A stretch of DNA of 64,000 nucleotides from the NCBI RefSeq assembly GCF_963966145.1, contig NC_091054.1:15128001-15192000 (forward strand). Direction: 5' to 3'. Below are positions 53,999 through 64,000 of this stretch, piece after piece; the first letter of the stretch is position 1, and each line of letters starts with the position of its first letter. Origin of the DNA: Tenebrio molitor (taxonomy: Eukaryota; Arthropoda; Insecta; Coleoptera; Tenebrionidae). The notes under the pieces were generated by a model. That model saw only the letters and a list, made by a program, of their open reading frames with translations. It had not been told where the DNA came from and made no database searches. The position numbers and the translations under genes are program-made.

Positions 53999-55010
53999 GT
54001 ACAGAGTGATCAACAAGGACTGAAGCTGTTGGCAACAATGACAACATGATGAAAATTTCAGTGAAATTGGTAGCATTACATTTTCAGGTGTCAATTTTGA
54101 CGGGCAAATTCAAACTTCAAAATCAAGTGTCATTTTTGTATCAATTTATTTATTAAAATGGTTTTTACACTAGAACAAGACATTTTAATTGGTATGGCGT
54201 ACTTTCGGACTGGAAATTTTGATGTTGCTAACGGTTGGTAGTATTCCACCATGTATTCCACGGAGCACGGATGATGCATTTCACCAATTTCAACAAATGT
54301 TCCCCGAGCCAGTTGTTATATACCTTAGTTGCGTTTAAGCAGCATTGCACGAGATTGGTGCAACGTTACCTACAAACCAGTGATGGAAAAAGGCAAAAGC
54401 TACTGGTAGAAAGAACATCATCTACACTTACAGAAGATGTAGTCGAGATCGAGAATGTTCGAGGTAGAATGGAACAAAGCCCTCGAAAGTCAGTGCGAAA
54501 GCTTTCACTCCAAACAGGTGTGACTCTTATCTTAAAACACACGCATCCAAAGTTCTTTGTTGGGCACGTTTAATGCAGGGCCTAATAATTCTTACCATTA
54601 AAAATCCCGTCATTCCTTTTCCTTACTGTACAAGCTTGTCATATGGAAGTTGCTTAACCATTTTAAAGAAGAAATTAAAGTTCCACCCTTACAAATTTCA
54701 CCCACATCCTATCCCTGCATCATGTTTCTGTTTCTCAGGAGGGGCATGCGGGCACGCCCTGTCGCTTTTATGAATTTCGAAACAGTGGGCCATTTAATTA
54801 AGTACGACTAATTACTTTTTATACTGTTTTTGGTCGTTTGATACGTATCGTGTTTTAAAACTACCAACTCGTAACATAACCTAAATTTTTTGACATTCAC
54901 AACTTGCAGCGGGTGCCAACACTGACGCACAAAATATTTTCATACTTTGGGAATATTTTGCTGTCTTTTGCTGCCAACAGCTTCAGTCCTTGTTGATCAC
55001 GCTGCAGTAC
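53999..55010 (+). mobile_element. mariner-family element with degenerate transposase start
   Basis: Inverted ends built on gtgatcaacaaggactgaag. Near 54,157 a frame starts Met-Val-Phe-Thr-Leu-Glu-Gln-Asp-Ile-Leu-Ile, typical of Tc1/mariner N-termini, then breaks into frames with stops (Arg-Lys-Ser-Val-Arg-Lys-Leu-Ser near 54,490). Too short for a full transposase; the catalytic region is mostly gone. Confidence 0.7.
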
Positions 55011-55656
55011 GTTGTCAAGTAGTCATTAAGAGATCAGGTAAAAATGTTTAAAAAAATCAATCTTCTTGTTTGTAGAAGATATGGACCTACTCGTTACACT
55101 AAATGTGGCAACATTTAAAAACATTCTATGCATACCAATAGTCTGCAAATATTTCATTTTTGTTGTATCCATGGAAATAAGAGGGAAAAATCAAAGCCGT
55201 GTTGCCGTACGCTATTTGAGGTAAAACGAACGTAAAATTACTACTTGGAAATGCTGCAAATAATGAAGAAAATAATTACAAACCTGATCACAATCGTTCA
55301 AAATTATTAGGCCACTGGCTAGTAAAAGAAAAATAGTCAAAAACAATTTTATTATTTAAAATAAATGAGATCAAAGCTGCACCTTTTGGGCCCCCATATC
55401 TTCAAATCTAAGAGGTATAGAATTTTTTAATTATTTTTCTCCTTATTTTCTAACTTGAATTGACATTGCCTCATTGAGTTGTTCCGCGAATTTTGGGGCA
55501 CCCAGTATAAATCTATGATTTTCTTTAATCAAATAATGTTTGATACCATTGTTTATTTTAAAGATACAAGGCTAACTTGATTTTTTTAAATGGCCCGGGG
55601 GGGTCAAATTTAATATTCGCCGCCATTTTGAAAATCTTTTTAGCATAAAAATTATG

Positions 55657-55882
55657 TACACTGCGCCGCAAAATTAACGCATAATCTAGAAAATTAATCG
55701 TATTCCTTTTAGAAAATTTTTCACTGCCATTTAGAAACCAAAAATGTTAATTCGCATTATCTTAAAGTTTAAATCCGATACTCATTAGAAAACCACTTTT
55801 CATAATGCTTCATTTAAAATTTAAATTTACAGGCTTTTTTAAAGTTTTTACACAGTATGCGCTAATTTTGCGGCGCAGTGTA
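55657..55882. mobile_element. 226-bp MITE, TA-flanked
   Basis: Ends tacactgcgccgcaaaatta and complement; A+T-rich interior. Confidence 0.82.
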
Positions 55883-57224
55883 TTTCGCGTTTCAACTTTT
55901 TATTTTTTAAAATTAAATACATATGTATATTCTGTTTCAGTTAAATGTCTTATTTTTACACTTAAGAAAAATCAAGTTAGCTTTGTATCTTCAAAACAAA
56001 CGATGTTAGAAAATTGAAAAAAAATCTCAGATTATAGAATTTAAAACACATCTGTGTGGCAAATCTCAACGAGTCCTGCTAAACCGTTCTGAAAATATTT
56101 AGCTGTATCCATACTTTTTAGCGACCTGTATATGCGAAAATGTGGGTGAGGAACAACAATAAATTATTGACCGGTTTCACAAAAATGTCCGAGTTACAAA
56201 TTTTATTCCAGTTAAAGTTTCCACGCTGTATAGACTTGTAGAACCTCGCGGTAAAGTCCTCGTTGAAAAATAGTCAATTTTGACTTAAATTGTACATAAA
56301 TCATTTTTTGTAATTTGCCTCCATTTTGATTCTCTAATAGACATATTAACGAACGCGATGTCATCATCTGGGATGTCCTTATAGCCATTATTTCACGGAA
56401 CATTTTACGAAAATATTTAGGTTGGCAAAGCTTGATCCGTCATGCGTGTCAGTTTAAATTACAAAATGTGCAAAGAATTATTTATCAGGATTTATCAGGC
56501 AACAAATTCGCGACCGTACTTTTGGCAATGTCACGTATTTCAGCGGGCGTACATGAAAGATTATCTTCCATATTCGTGTTTTGTGACAAAATTTGGATAA
56601 AACAAAAGGCGACTTTGAAGACTTGATCAAATTTTCACTTTTAAAATTAAGACATTACCAACCGCCACAAAAATCCCTAAATCGAAGAAAGTAAACATTT
56701 TTGTTTAAAAAGGGCCAATTTCAAAAAATAGTATAAAAAAACTCGTTTCATAAGACCTTGAAGCACTCATTCTTTAAAATAACTCGTGGCCACGCCACTC
56801 GTTTTTTAATCTTGAATTCGTGCTTCAAGACTGGTCTTATGAAACTTGTCTTTTAATATACTATTATAATAGGAAAAAAACCACCTCACCATAAATTACC
56901 GGATGAGGTGCTTTAAGATCTGTTTCTTTGTTGGTATGATTTATGATTTTAGTCAATATTTATAATCGGGGTAAAAAATACTATACAGGCATTTTTATAT
57001 TCTGTAAACGGATGATTTCTGCAGCAGTAAGGAACGGCCAACCTTATCAAAAACCTTGCTAAAGTTTGTGTATATAGACTGCCAACTGACTGTCAACTAC
57101 AGTTCAGTATTTTTTGTAAAACATCACTTTGTCGCAGGTAATAGTGGAGAAAGTTTCTTCGAACAGTTTCAAATAAATAAACTGTTGACATATTTTCGTT
57201 AACCGTGATAAATATTTTTTAGCG

Positions 57225-57412
57225 ATTTAACGAGTTTCGTGTGTAAATTGGGCTCTTTATGGCATGAGTGGGCCAGATTAAAACGCGAGTGAAACGAACG
57301 AGTTGAATACAACGTTTTTTGTTCGACGAGCCCCTTAAAGGCTTCAAATCGCTTAAAATCTTTAAAATTAACTTGACGTTTCGTTTTTACAAGTTGTGAC
57401 ATTTATCTTGTA
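57225..57412 (-). repeat. inverted copy of the 7,335-7,915 repeat
   Basis: Shares gtgtgtaaattgggc, gttcgacgagccccttaa and tgacgtttcgttttnacaag with the tandem repeat near 7.4-7.8 kb, on the opposite strand. Confidence 0.75.
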
Positions 57413-57531
57413 TGGCAAAAAAGCATTTTTTTATCGGAGGTTGGCGTAGGTCAATTATTAGTTGCAGCTCCACAAACGGTGCAGTGTAGCAGTTAATAAT
57501 CGTGTAGGTATTTGTTAGTGAATCATTTAAA

Positions 57532-58000
57532 ATGCCAAATTTTAGAAACCAGGAATTAACGGATTAGGTGTTCGCGTACGGTGCGGCAGGTGGCAACGCG
57601 GTCCTAGCGCAAATACTGTACCGGGAACAGTTTCCAGACAGGCTTGTACGTTTACCTAATTCAAAAACATTTACTTCCACGGTGCAACGATTGAGACATA
57701 TGTAGGAAATTTCCATCCAAGAACGGATGATCGTGGCAGCGAGTGGTTGAACCAAAAGTACCGCCAAGATCTCCGGATTTAAATCCTTGTGAACTTATAA
57801 TTTTTTTATCGGGGCAACTGGTCTAAAGCCAGTCGATAAATTCAGTAGAAGAACTAACTGGGCGTGTCGTGGCAGCTAGTCCCCAAATTCGAGAAGATTG
57901 TGAAGTTTCTTAAGGGTCCGTGCATCAAGAGGGCAACATTTTCAGCATTTACTGTGAATAAGGTATACGCTAAAAGTAAAAGTGTTTTGTCAATTTTGTC
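57532..58000 (+). pseudogene. mariner transposase, deletion remnant
   Basis: ATG 57,532 then Met-Pro-Asn-Phe-Arg-Asn-Gln-Glu-Leu, a stop, and Val-Phe-Ala-Tyr-Gly-Ala-Ala-Gly-Gly-Asn-Ala, a helix-turn-helix region typical of one insect mariner group, through Thr-Phe-Thr-Ser-Thr-Val-Gln-Arg-Leu. After a deletion the C-terminal part resumes (Pro-Pro-Arg-Ser-Pro-Asp-Leu-Asn-Pro-Cys-Glu-Leu near 57,765; Gly-Arg-Val-Val-Ala-Ala-Ser near 57,865). Several frameshifts; non-functional. Confidence 0.7.
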
Positions 58001-58470
58001 CATTTTTTCGACACAATTTAGCGTCAGTGTCAAATTTCTTGCGTGGTAATCATTTTCGTTATCGCTTTTTTACCATTTCACTTTCATTTGCCGGAATGAG
58101 GTGAATTTTTAATTGGCAATTTCAGCTAGTGCAAATCGTCTTCAAATGTGTTGGTGGTTTGCGGCTTAAAATATTTCCGCCTATTTTGATTACACCCGGT
58201 ATGTAAGTTATGTAAAAAATTGTTTTGTTTTCTCGAAATCCGGCGACGACCAGTTTTGGTCGTTTGTTTCATTTGACATCGTAATCTGAATCTAAGCTGG
58301 AGAGCTCATTTCTTCGACCGATGTCCGCGTCCCGGATGGCAGCAGCAGTCGCTCCCGTCGACCGGAGAGCGAAGCCGGGAAGAAGACGTCGCTGGTCAGC
58401 CGCTGCCCATAGTCGACCCCATCATGTCCAGCTCCAGGTAGGAGCCAAGTCAATCGCCCAGAGGGAGAGG

Positions 58471-58711
58471 ATGTTACCAGTAAGCGAGACGCTAGGCACC
58501 GATGAAGTAGCACGCGGTCGCTGTCAAGTTGACTTCACTTTTTCTAATTTTTGTATTAACAACTTTTGTTTTTGTTGATTGAATTAAATAAAACTTTCAT
58601 TTCTTCGTTACTGAATTCTCTCAAAGCCGGGCCGGTTGGGCGCCAAAATTGTCACCGGCCGGGCTTTGAGAGAATTCAATAATTCAGCCTAGCGTCTCGC
58701 TTACTGGTAAC
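58471..58711. repeat. long palindrome with LTR-like centre
   Basis: gttaccagtaagcgagacgc (58,471) is exactly inverted at 58,687-58,711, and gaattctctcaaagccggg (about 58,613) is inverted around 58,660-58,678. The centre holds ttgggcgccaaaatt, which read on the minus strand (aattttggcgcccaa) resembles an LTR/primer-site junction. Confidence 0.65.
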
Positions 58712-59155
58712 AAGGTGGATTCCTGGTCCTCCAAAACCACCATGACGCAGCTGCTAAGTCACCGGACCACCATCGAGACGCCTGGCTCCCCTTCCTCTCA
58801 ACCTCCAGCCAGCACGTCGGAGTAGAATCCGTGCCCGCGACAGGCCCGACAAGACCAGGTACCAGGAGACGACGCGCCGCGAAGCCCGGAAAACATCAAG
58901 GACGTAAAATGGGCGAGACGAGAACATCGCGTACGTGTGTATGTGTGTGCGTATTTTGTTTCGTTGTTCGTGTTTAGTTTTAAGTTCATTTTAGTTTTGC
59001 ATTGTTTTATTTTAAATTTGGTTGTTTTAGATTTAGTTTTGTTCTTTTTAATTTTGCTTGTTTGTTTTCATTTTTGGAAATAAATAAAGATGACCATTGA
59101 AGCTGGCGTCTCCGATTATGGAAGTTGGGCCTCCGGAAAAGGGGAGTGTGTCACC
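58650..59155. mobile_element. possible LTR
   Basis: Bounded by tgtcacc at 58,650 and gtgtgtca at 59,155, G+C-rich at its left, with AATAAA motifs near 59,083 on the plus strand. The primer-site-like sequence to its left argues for minus-strand orientation, the poly(A) motif for plus; unresolved. Confidence 0.35.
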
Positions 59156-60073
59156 CGAGCGCCATTGCATCAAGGTTTTGTTGTGGGCACTCTGCTCTCT
59201 CATTGGCCGACCGATGAACGGATTCCGTTCGTGCCGTGTTTGGTCCCAACTTTCCGATAAGTAGGTGACGCCAGCCGAAATTCGTTCACGTTCTAAACGT
59301 GTTCATTTCGCTCACTCCTCTCCTCTTCCTGTACCAGAAAGACTGCGGCTCCGTAAAAGCTACCTGGACAAAAAGACGATGCTCTTCTTCGAGACAACGT
59401 GCATCATGAGGCGGGACCCAAACGAATTATCTTTCTGCAGGTGAATGAATACAAGATTTCTATTTTCCAATTGTACTTTAGCACCAACAGCTAGTACTAT
59501 GTAGATAAAGTAGGTACATAAAACGTTTTTAAGACCATAGATCAACTTCTGTGGTTTTGTTTTATTGTGCAATTTTGCAGAATTTTACGAAATAATAATT
59601 GTCAAACTTTTTGACATATACAGCTACCAACCCGATAGGTTGTATTTTCCCTGTTCTGATTATGATTATTTATTGGTCAATATAAATTAAACAAACACAT
59701 TTATCGGAAAAATAATACAGGGAAATGTGTTTTTTTACACCAGACATTTTTCCCTTATTCCACTAGAAATTTTTGACATTGTTCGGGAAATCGCAGCTCC
59801 TTTGACCTAAAGTGTACGGTAACGATGTATTTCCGAGTTTGGGAGACGGAAAAATATTTTTTGTTCGATACCTCCCTAGAAAGTGAGTCTGTATCCATGG
59901 TTACCAGTGGGTGAAGGTTTCACTTTCCCTCACTCTTTCGCTCACTGTCTTTCGCTCACGCATGATTGGAGTTCGATTTGATGAAAATGAATTTGTATAT
60001 TGAAAATAATTACCAATAGTAACTATGACAATTCATCATTTTACATAATTCATCACAACGACAGCCACCGTAT
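59156..60073. other. gene-free stretch
   Basis: No coding or repeat feature identified. Between 59,920 and 59,960 the word ctcactctttcgctcactg is locally repeated. Confidence 0.3.
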
Positions 60074-60911
60074 ATGCTCATCAGTGGCGTAGATAAGGGG
60101 GGGTCCAGGGGGTCCGGACCCCCCCCAGAGCTCATCCATATTCTTTCACAACTGAATAATACTTTTTTTAAAATGAAGGTGGCAAAAGTTAACTAACATT
60201 TCAGCCTGCTAAAAATGATAGTGGCAAGAAAATACTTTTACTAAAATATTTTTTTCACAACTTTTTTGACAGTTTAGTTTAAAAAATCTTCCAACTTTGT
60301 TCCAAAAATGGTTTGAATATTTTCATCTGAACAAAAGTTAAGAGGGGGTATAAGTTTTACCATGCAATTACCTTTGGCACCTTTGCACTGTACCTATACA
60401 TAAAGTATTGAAAAAAAAATCACGATTTAAAAATTGAAAGATCGACTACATTCATTCATTCATTCACGTTGTTTTGGCCTAATGGGAGGCCATGGAAATG
60501 TTGCATTTAATTTTAGTAACGGTGTCTGTTGAATTAGGTTATATTTTTTTAAGTTTGAGGTTATAAATAGCGTCAATGTCTAGTGCATTTTTGTCAGTTT
60601 TACTACTTTGCAATAGAAGAATACTCAGACATCGTGGGAAATTCAGCAACATGTTATCACAGACAATTAAACTATAGTAAGACTGTCAAGTGGGATTACA
60701 TTTTCGGGGACGCGCTCAAGTGGCGCTGCCCGAGCGTTAGGCCAAACTAATGTATAACAAGTTGCATATCTGACTTTCTGTATACCTAGTTGCCTATTTT
60801 TTTTTTCAATTTGATTTAAATTGATACTTATTTAAAAAAAATAGAAACGACTAAATAAGTATTAAACATTTTAATAAAAATTCTAACATATACAACAAAT
60901 TAGTAGTTCAT

Positions 60912-60985
60912 TAAACGAGTTTGTGTGTAAATTGGGATTTTTTGGGCAAGAGTGGGCTAGTTCAAGGCGAGTGAAACTGAAATTG
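60912..60985. repeat. fragment of the 7,335 repeat family
   Basis: tgtgtgtaaattggg ... ggcgagtgaaactgaa matches the hairpin part of the family. Confidence 0.6.
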
Positions 60986-61019
60986 AAGGGTAGATCTAGT
61001 TCAATAATTTGATCTTGCG

Positions 61020-61552
61020 TTAACTTCTAAAATTTCTGGAGATAATTTTAGAATCGTGTAAAAGATTTTTTAATTTTGAAATTGTTTTTCGCTGATATCG
61101 GTCCATATAATAAATGTTTCTACCTTTTGAAGTACGACTACTAACTTTCTTGCATTCAAGTACTTGCAACACACTAGAAGATTTTGTTGGGTGTCTATTT
61201 TGGGCCTTGGGCATAACAGGAAGGATTAGATTCTCTACAGTGGGATTTTTAGTAATCGTAGAATTTTCAATTTGTTCAGCTGGTCTAACATTATTTATTG
61301 AAGTTTGTTTGTTTTCACGAAGAAAAATCGACGGCAGGGCGTATTTATGGAGTTTTGTTTTTTGAGTAAAGAAATTGTTGCTAAAATGTTTCTCGCAAAT
61401 AAAGGCATTATCTGTTTTGAAGGGTGGTGCAACATTTATCTAAAGCTTCTATCCATCGTTTCCTTTGTTCTTCTAATTTTGGATACTTAAAATGTTTATT
61501 TTTTATCGCCGCTCTTGTTGTTTACAAAGCATTTATGTTTAATTTTTCCCAT
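61020..61552 (-). pseudogene. THAP-domain protein fragment
   Basis: Minus strand from ATG 61,552 (Met-Gly-Lys-Ile-Lys-His-Lys-Cys-Phe-Val). Tyr-Pro-Lys-Leu-Glu-Glu-Gln-Arg-Lys-Arg-Trp follows, then after a frameshift Phe-Ile-Cys-Glu-Lys-His-Phe-Ser and Leu-Pro-Ser-Ile-Phe, which match the Trp, C-x-x-H and AVPTIF box of a THAP zinc finger. The second zinc Cys near the N-terminus is not seen. The reading frame continues to a stop at 61,020 with a Lys/Ser-rich linker; no transposase core follows. At least two frame changes, so not functional. Confidence 0.65.
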
Positions 61553-62062
61553 ATCCAAATAAATAAAATAAAAATTGCGATCTGAAAAACCATATTTCGT
61601 ACTTTTTCAAAAAGAAAAAGATAACTTACCAAATAAAAAGATAACGAAAAATTATCTCAAGAGACTGGTTTGGAGTAATTTATTTTGTAGAACAATTTAT
61701 AAAATTTATTGACTAAACCTTGACAGAAATGAGAAAATTCAAAATTACTGATGACATTATTAATTAATATTAAAATCAACCTTCTTTTTAAACGGAAACT
61801 CCCGATCGGATTAACGAGTAAATTCGGTAATTTAGTTTGGCCTAACGCTAGAGCAGCGCTAGTGTTGTCCGTGTCTCCCATGTTTTATACGGGTTTTGAA
61901 AGTCTTAATTCTGTTGATGGTCTGTGCATGTTATGTTCATTTTAATAGGTCCGCATGTCAGGCACTTTAGTGACAGAAATCAAACAGTGTGTCCAACGTT
62001 AAAAAAAATAACCATGGCCTCTCCTTATACCAAAACAACGTGAACGTTGCCTGCCTGTCTAA

Positions 62063-62501
62063 GTACTGTCGCGAGCAATAAATTTTGGTCGTCAATGTCA
62101 TTTCAAAATTTGGTTAGTCACAAATTAAAGAAAAATCCCTAGCGGATTATGTCCACGTCAACAAAGTGTAAAAAAATTAAAATTAATGTCATACGACATG
62201 ATGATAGGTTATGATATTTAGGTACGACCGTTTTACAATGTCATCGCGTTTTCTCGAAGGACCAGATTTGCGATATCGTTTGGCGCTTTTAAAATTGGTG
62301 AAGCAAAAAAAAAGACTTATTGAAATGATGTTTCTGGTTTTATTTCTCAGTTGCAAGTGCGATATAGAACTAACAAGGGTTTGCGTTAGGGGGGGTGGTA
62401 ACCCCCACCAGTGGTAGGGCTAACGGCCTGAACACAATGGACCATTTAAATTGCGTCAAAGAATGACATTGACGACCTAAATTTAATGATCGCGACTATA
62501 C
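62063..62501. mobile_element. 439-bp MITE, GTAC..CGCGA family
   Basis: gtactgtcgcgagcaataaa and inverted gtatagtcgcgatcattaaa ends, both followed by (t/a)ggtcgtcaatgtcatt. Nested in the 3,052-bp element. Confidence 0.78.
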
Positions 62502-63354
62502 GTACTATCGGCGCCATCGAAATGTGAACGCCAAATTTTCCTAGTGTGTGTTGAAGCATCAATCATAGGCGTGCGTTAATGTGACAGATTTGTGACAATT
62601 TTCACAAACATAATTAGTCAACAGATTTAATTTATTTTTTAACAATATACCTGCCACGACACTTGACCGATATGGGAAAAGCGAGGGCTGTTGCCAAACT
62701 CGACGAAAATTGTAAAAATTGTAATAGAAAGTTATAGGTAATAGAAATCTTTTCTTAACTTCCATACATATAGTACGCCAGTGAACAAAGTTTTATTTAA
62801 TGTAGAACAAAACTGAAGACGTTTCTATGGCACCACAAATTCGTTCACATTTCGTTGGCGCCGATAGTACGTATTTGTTTAAATCATGATCTTTTTTTTA
62901 ATTAAAACAGCATAATTTTTGGCGATTTTTTCCGTGCTGGACTATTTATCTAAAATTGTTCTTTGAGGTTTTTTTTTTCAACATGAGTATAAACAATAAA
63001 CATGTGTTCCTTCAAGTCGTATTGTGATAATTTCATATTCTAGTGTTATAAATAGGAAACTACATTGAAAACCAAAAACTTAATGCAAAAGTACGTGGAC
63101 CCCCCCCAAAGCAAAAAGCTATCTACGCCACTGATGCTCATCATCAGTACAACTTTCTGAATGAGTCACTCTTGGTCCGCCGCTTCCAGTAAAAACGTTT
63201 TTTGAAAAAGTTGCAGCTTTTTTCAGCTGATAGCTTCTACAGTTTGTTTTCAAAAAGGAGGTGAGACTGCTGAACCTGTACCATTTATTATATCGAGCGA
63301 TCCAATGAATTTGTAATCGAGTCATCCATGGATTTGAATCCGTATATCTTTTGC

Positions 63355-63490
63355 GATTGATATGTCGAGATCTAACCTGTTTCAAGCTGTGTTTGTTGGA
63401 GCGTGTAGTTCAAGTAACGACATACAATTTCGAATTCATGGATAACTCGATTACAAATTAATTTGATCGCTCTTTATCAACACAACTAAT
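63355..63490. repeat. repeat shared with 30,697-30,832
   Basis: gattgatatgtcgagatc, caagtaacgacata and ttaatttgatcgctcttta are common to both. The 30.7-kb copy lies inside the Bel/Pao remnant, so this end of the window probably holds another fragment of that element type. Confidence 0.7.
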
Positions 63491-63521
63491 GGCTTCTTAA
63501 AAATCCTCTTACCTGAAGATG

Positions 63522-63963
63522 TCAACGTTTTGAAATACAAACAGTGTAGTCTTCAACACTGAATATCACAACAGCGCTGATGGTGCTCCTATATTTTGAA
63601 AATTTTCCATCATAAATTTTGGTCTTTTCCCTTGATCCTTTTTTGCTTGATCTGTACATGGCTTTTCTGTCCTTATGCGGATCTATAGCGCAATACTGAG
63701 TACACGTGATTTTCACAATTGGTCTGAAGATCTTGGTGTTTTAAGATTGTGACGTATTTCGAATTCACGGTGTAATTGTATTGTTTATTTGGTCGTAGAA
63801 AAAGTATAGTATGCAACCCGTTTATAAATTTCTCTAGACGCTCGTGACTAAAATACCGTTTATAAAACTTGTTGCATAATATACTATTAAAACTCTCATC
63901 ATATTCAATTTGGCACCCAAGATGATCCATGAGAAATCTACTTGGAGATCTAAGATACAACAT
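63522..63963 (-). pseudogene. possible retroelement coding fragment, low confidence
   Basis: Two overlapping minus-strand frames (63,963-63,673 and 63,716-63,522) contain Ser-Pro-Ser-Arg-Phe-Leu-Met-Asp-His-Leu-Gly and Thr-Asn-Cys-Glu-Asn-His-Val-Tyr-Ser. I do not recognise the family; part of it (63,660-63,770) is repeated at 45,000-45,110. It is more likely element-derived than a host gene. Confidence 0.25.
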
Positions 63964-64000
63964 TTTTTATGCTGTGCTTGTCGAATATTACGAATTAAAA

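Larger units (their letters stand above)
53202..55509. mobile_element. 2.3-kb TIR element, TA-flanked
   Basis: Inverted ends tatactgggtgcc and, after two mismatches, aaaattcgcggaacaac. It carries dispersed repeat copy B (53,234-53,500) and a nested mariner derivative (53,999-55,010). Confidence 0.78.
49911..56232. mobile_element. 6.3-kb TIR element filled with later insertions
   Basis: tatacag(t/c)g(a/t)g(c/g)aaactttaac at 49,911 pairs with an inverted copy ending at 56,232. The match runs through actggaataaaat and, with divergence, for about 130 bp inward (cccacatttt(a)gcg). Nested inside are the elements at 53,202-55,509 and 55,657-55,882. No transposase belonging to the outer element was recognised. 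Confidence 0.65.
60082..63133. mobile_element. 3,052-bp DNA transposon with exact 8-bp target duplication
   Basis: Termini CAGTGGCGTAGATA and inverted copy, each followed inward by a G tract (or C tract), flanked by ATGCTCAT at 60,074-60,081 and 63,134-63,141. CAGTGGCGTA ends and an 8-bp duplication are common in hAT elements, but the THAP-domain fragment inside (61,020-61,552) fits a P-type element, which also makes 8-bp duplications. The exact duplication implies a fairly recent insertion even though the interior is degenerate. Confidence 0.88.

Noticed and set aside
1..64000. CRISPR array, bacterial operon or phage defence island
   Set aside because: No spaced direct repeats of CRISPR type, no ribosome-binding sites, and spliced introns throughout; the DNA is animal.

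Overview
This is a window of eukaryotic, insect-like DNA, most likely from a beetle and possibly a tenebrionid. The reasons are: four introns of 43-57 bp that I can place by joining reading frames; insect-type mobile elements (P-like, piggyBac, hAT, mariner, Bel/Pao, jockey-like LINE, Crypton-like recombinase); a cathepsin B-like relative without its catalytic cysteine; and a NACHT-ankyrin gene of a kind I associate with beetle genomes. The species call is an inference. No rRNA, tRNA gene, CRISPR array or bacterial operon is visible.

Layout. 1-2.8 kb: a well preserved P-element-type transposase whose THAP domain is cut by the window edge. 3.3-5.0 kb: a decayed, intron-bearing hAT gene. 5.6-9.1 kb: a piggyBac transposase split by a 2-kb terminal-inverted-repeat (TIR) element. 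9-15.3 kb: nested miniature elements, one hAT element with an 8-bp target duplication and a mariner remnant. 15.3-17.5 kb: unexplained sequence, followed by a tRNA-derived SINE. 17.9-25.7 kb: a nest of elements holding a reverse transcriptase/restriction-like-endonuclease fragment, a mariner deletion derivative and a three-exon tyrosine recombinase. 25.8-26.4 kb: the truncated cathepsin B-like gene. 27.6-35.7 kb: a hAT/TTF fragment, a Bel/Pao fragment with LTR and tRNA-Tyr primer site, and an interrupted LINE. 35.7 kb: a nuclear copy of mitochondrial nad1. 36.2-43.4 kb: the main host-type locus. 43.4-64 kb: LTR fragments, a 6.3-kb nested TIR element, mariner remnants and a 3.05-kb element with an intact 8-bp target duplication and a THAP fragment.

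The most interesting locus is 36,167-43,414 on the minus strand. It reads as a restriction-endonuclease-like N-terminus (D ... Q-x-K), an alpha/beta middle region, a NACHT NTPase with intact Walker A and B, and about 40 ankyrin repeats, about 36 of them nearly uniform 33-residue units. Nuclease-like effector, NACHT switch and repeat sensor is the layout of bacterial Avs-type STAND immune proteins, here in an animal gene. A single in-frame TAA (41,777-41,779) lies between the nuclease-like part and the NACHT; both sides are in the same frame. The gene is therefore either freshly broken, spliced around the stop, read through, or made as two proteins. The ankyrin loops vary from unit to unit while the helices hardly change, and 198-bp double repeats were copied recently, as expected of a diversifying sensor.

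Almost everything else is transposon sediment. It includes several clean insertion events: four elements with exact 8-bp target duplications, one of them supported by an unoccupied paralogous site in the same window.
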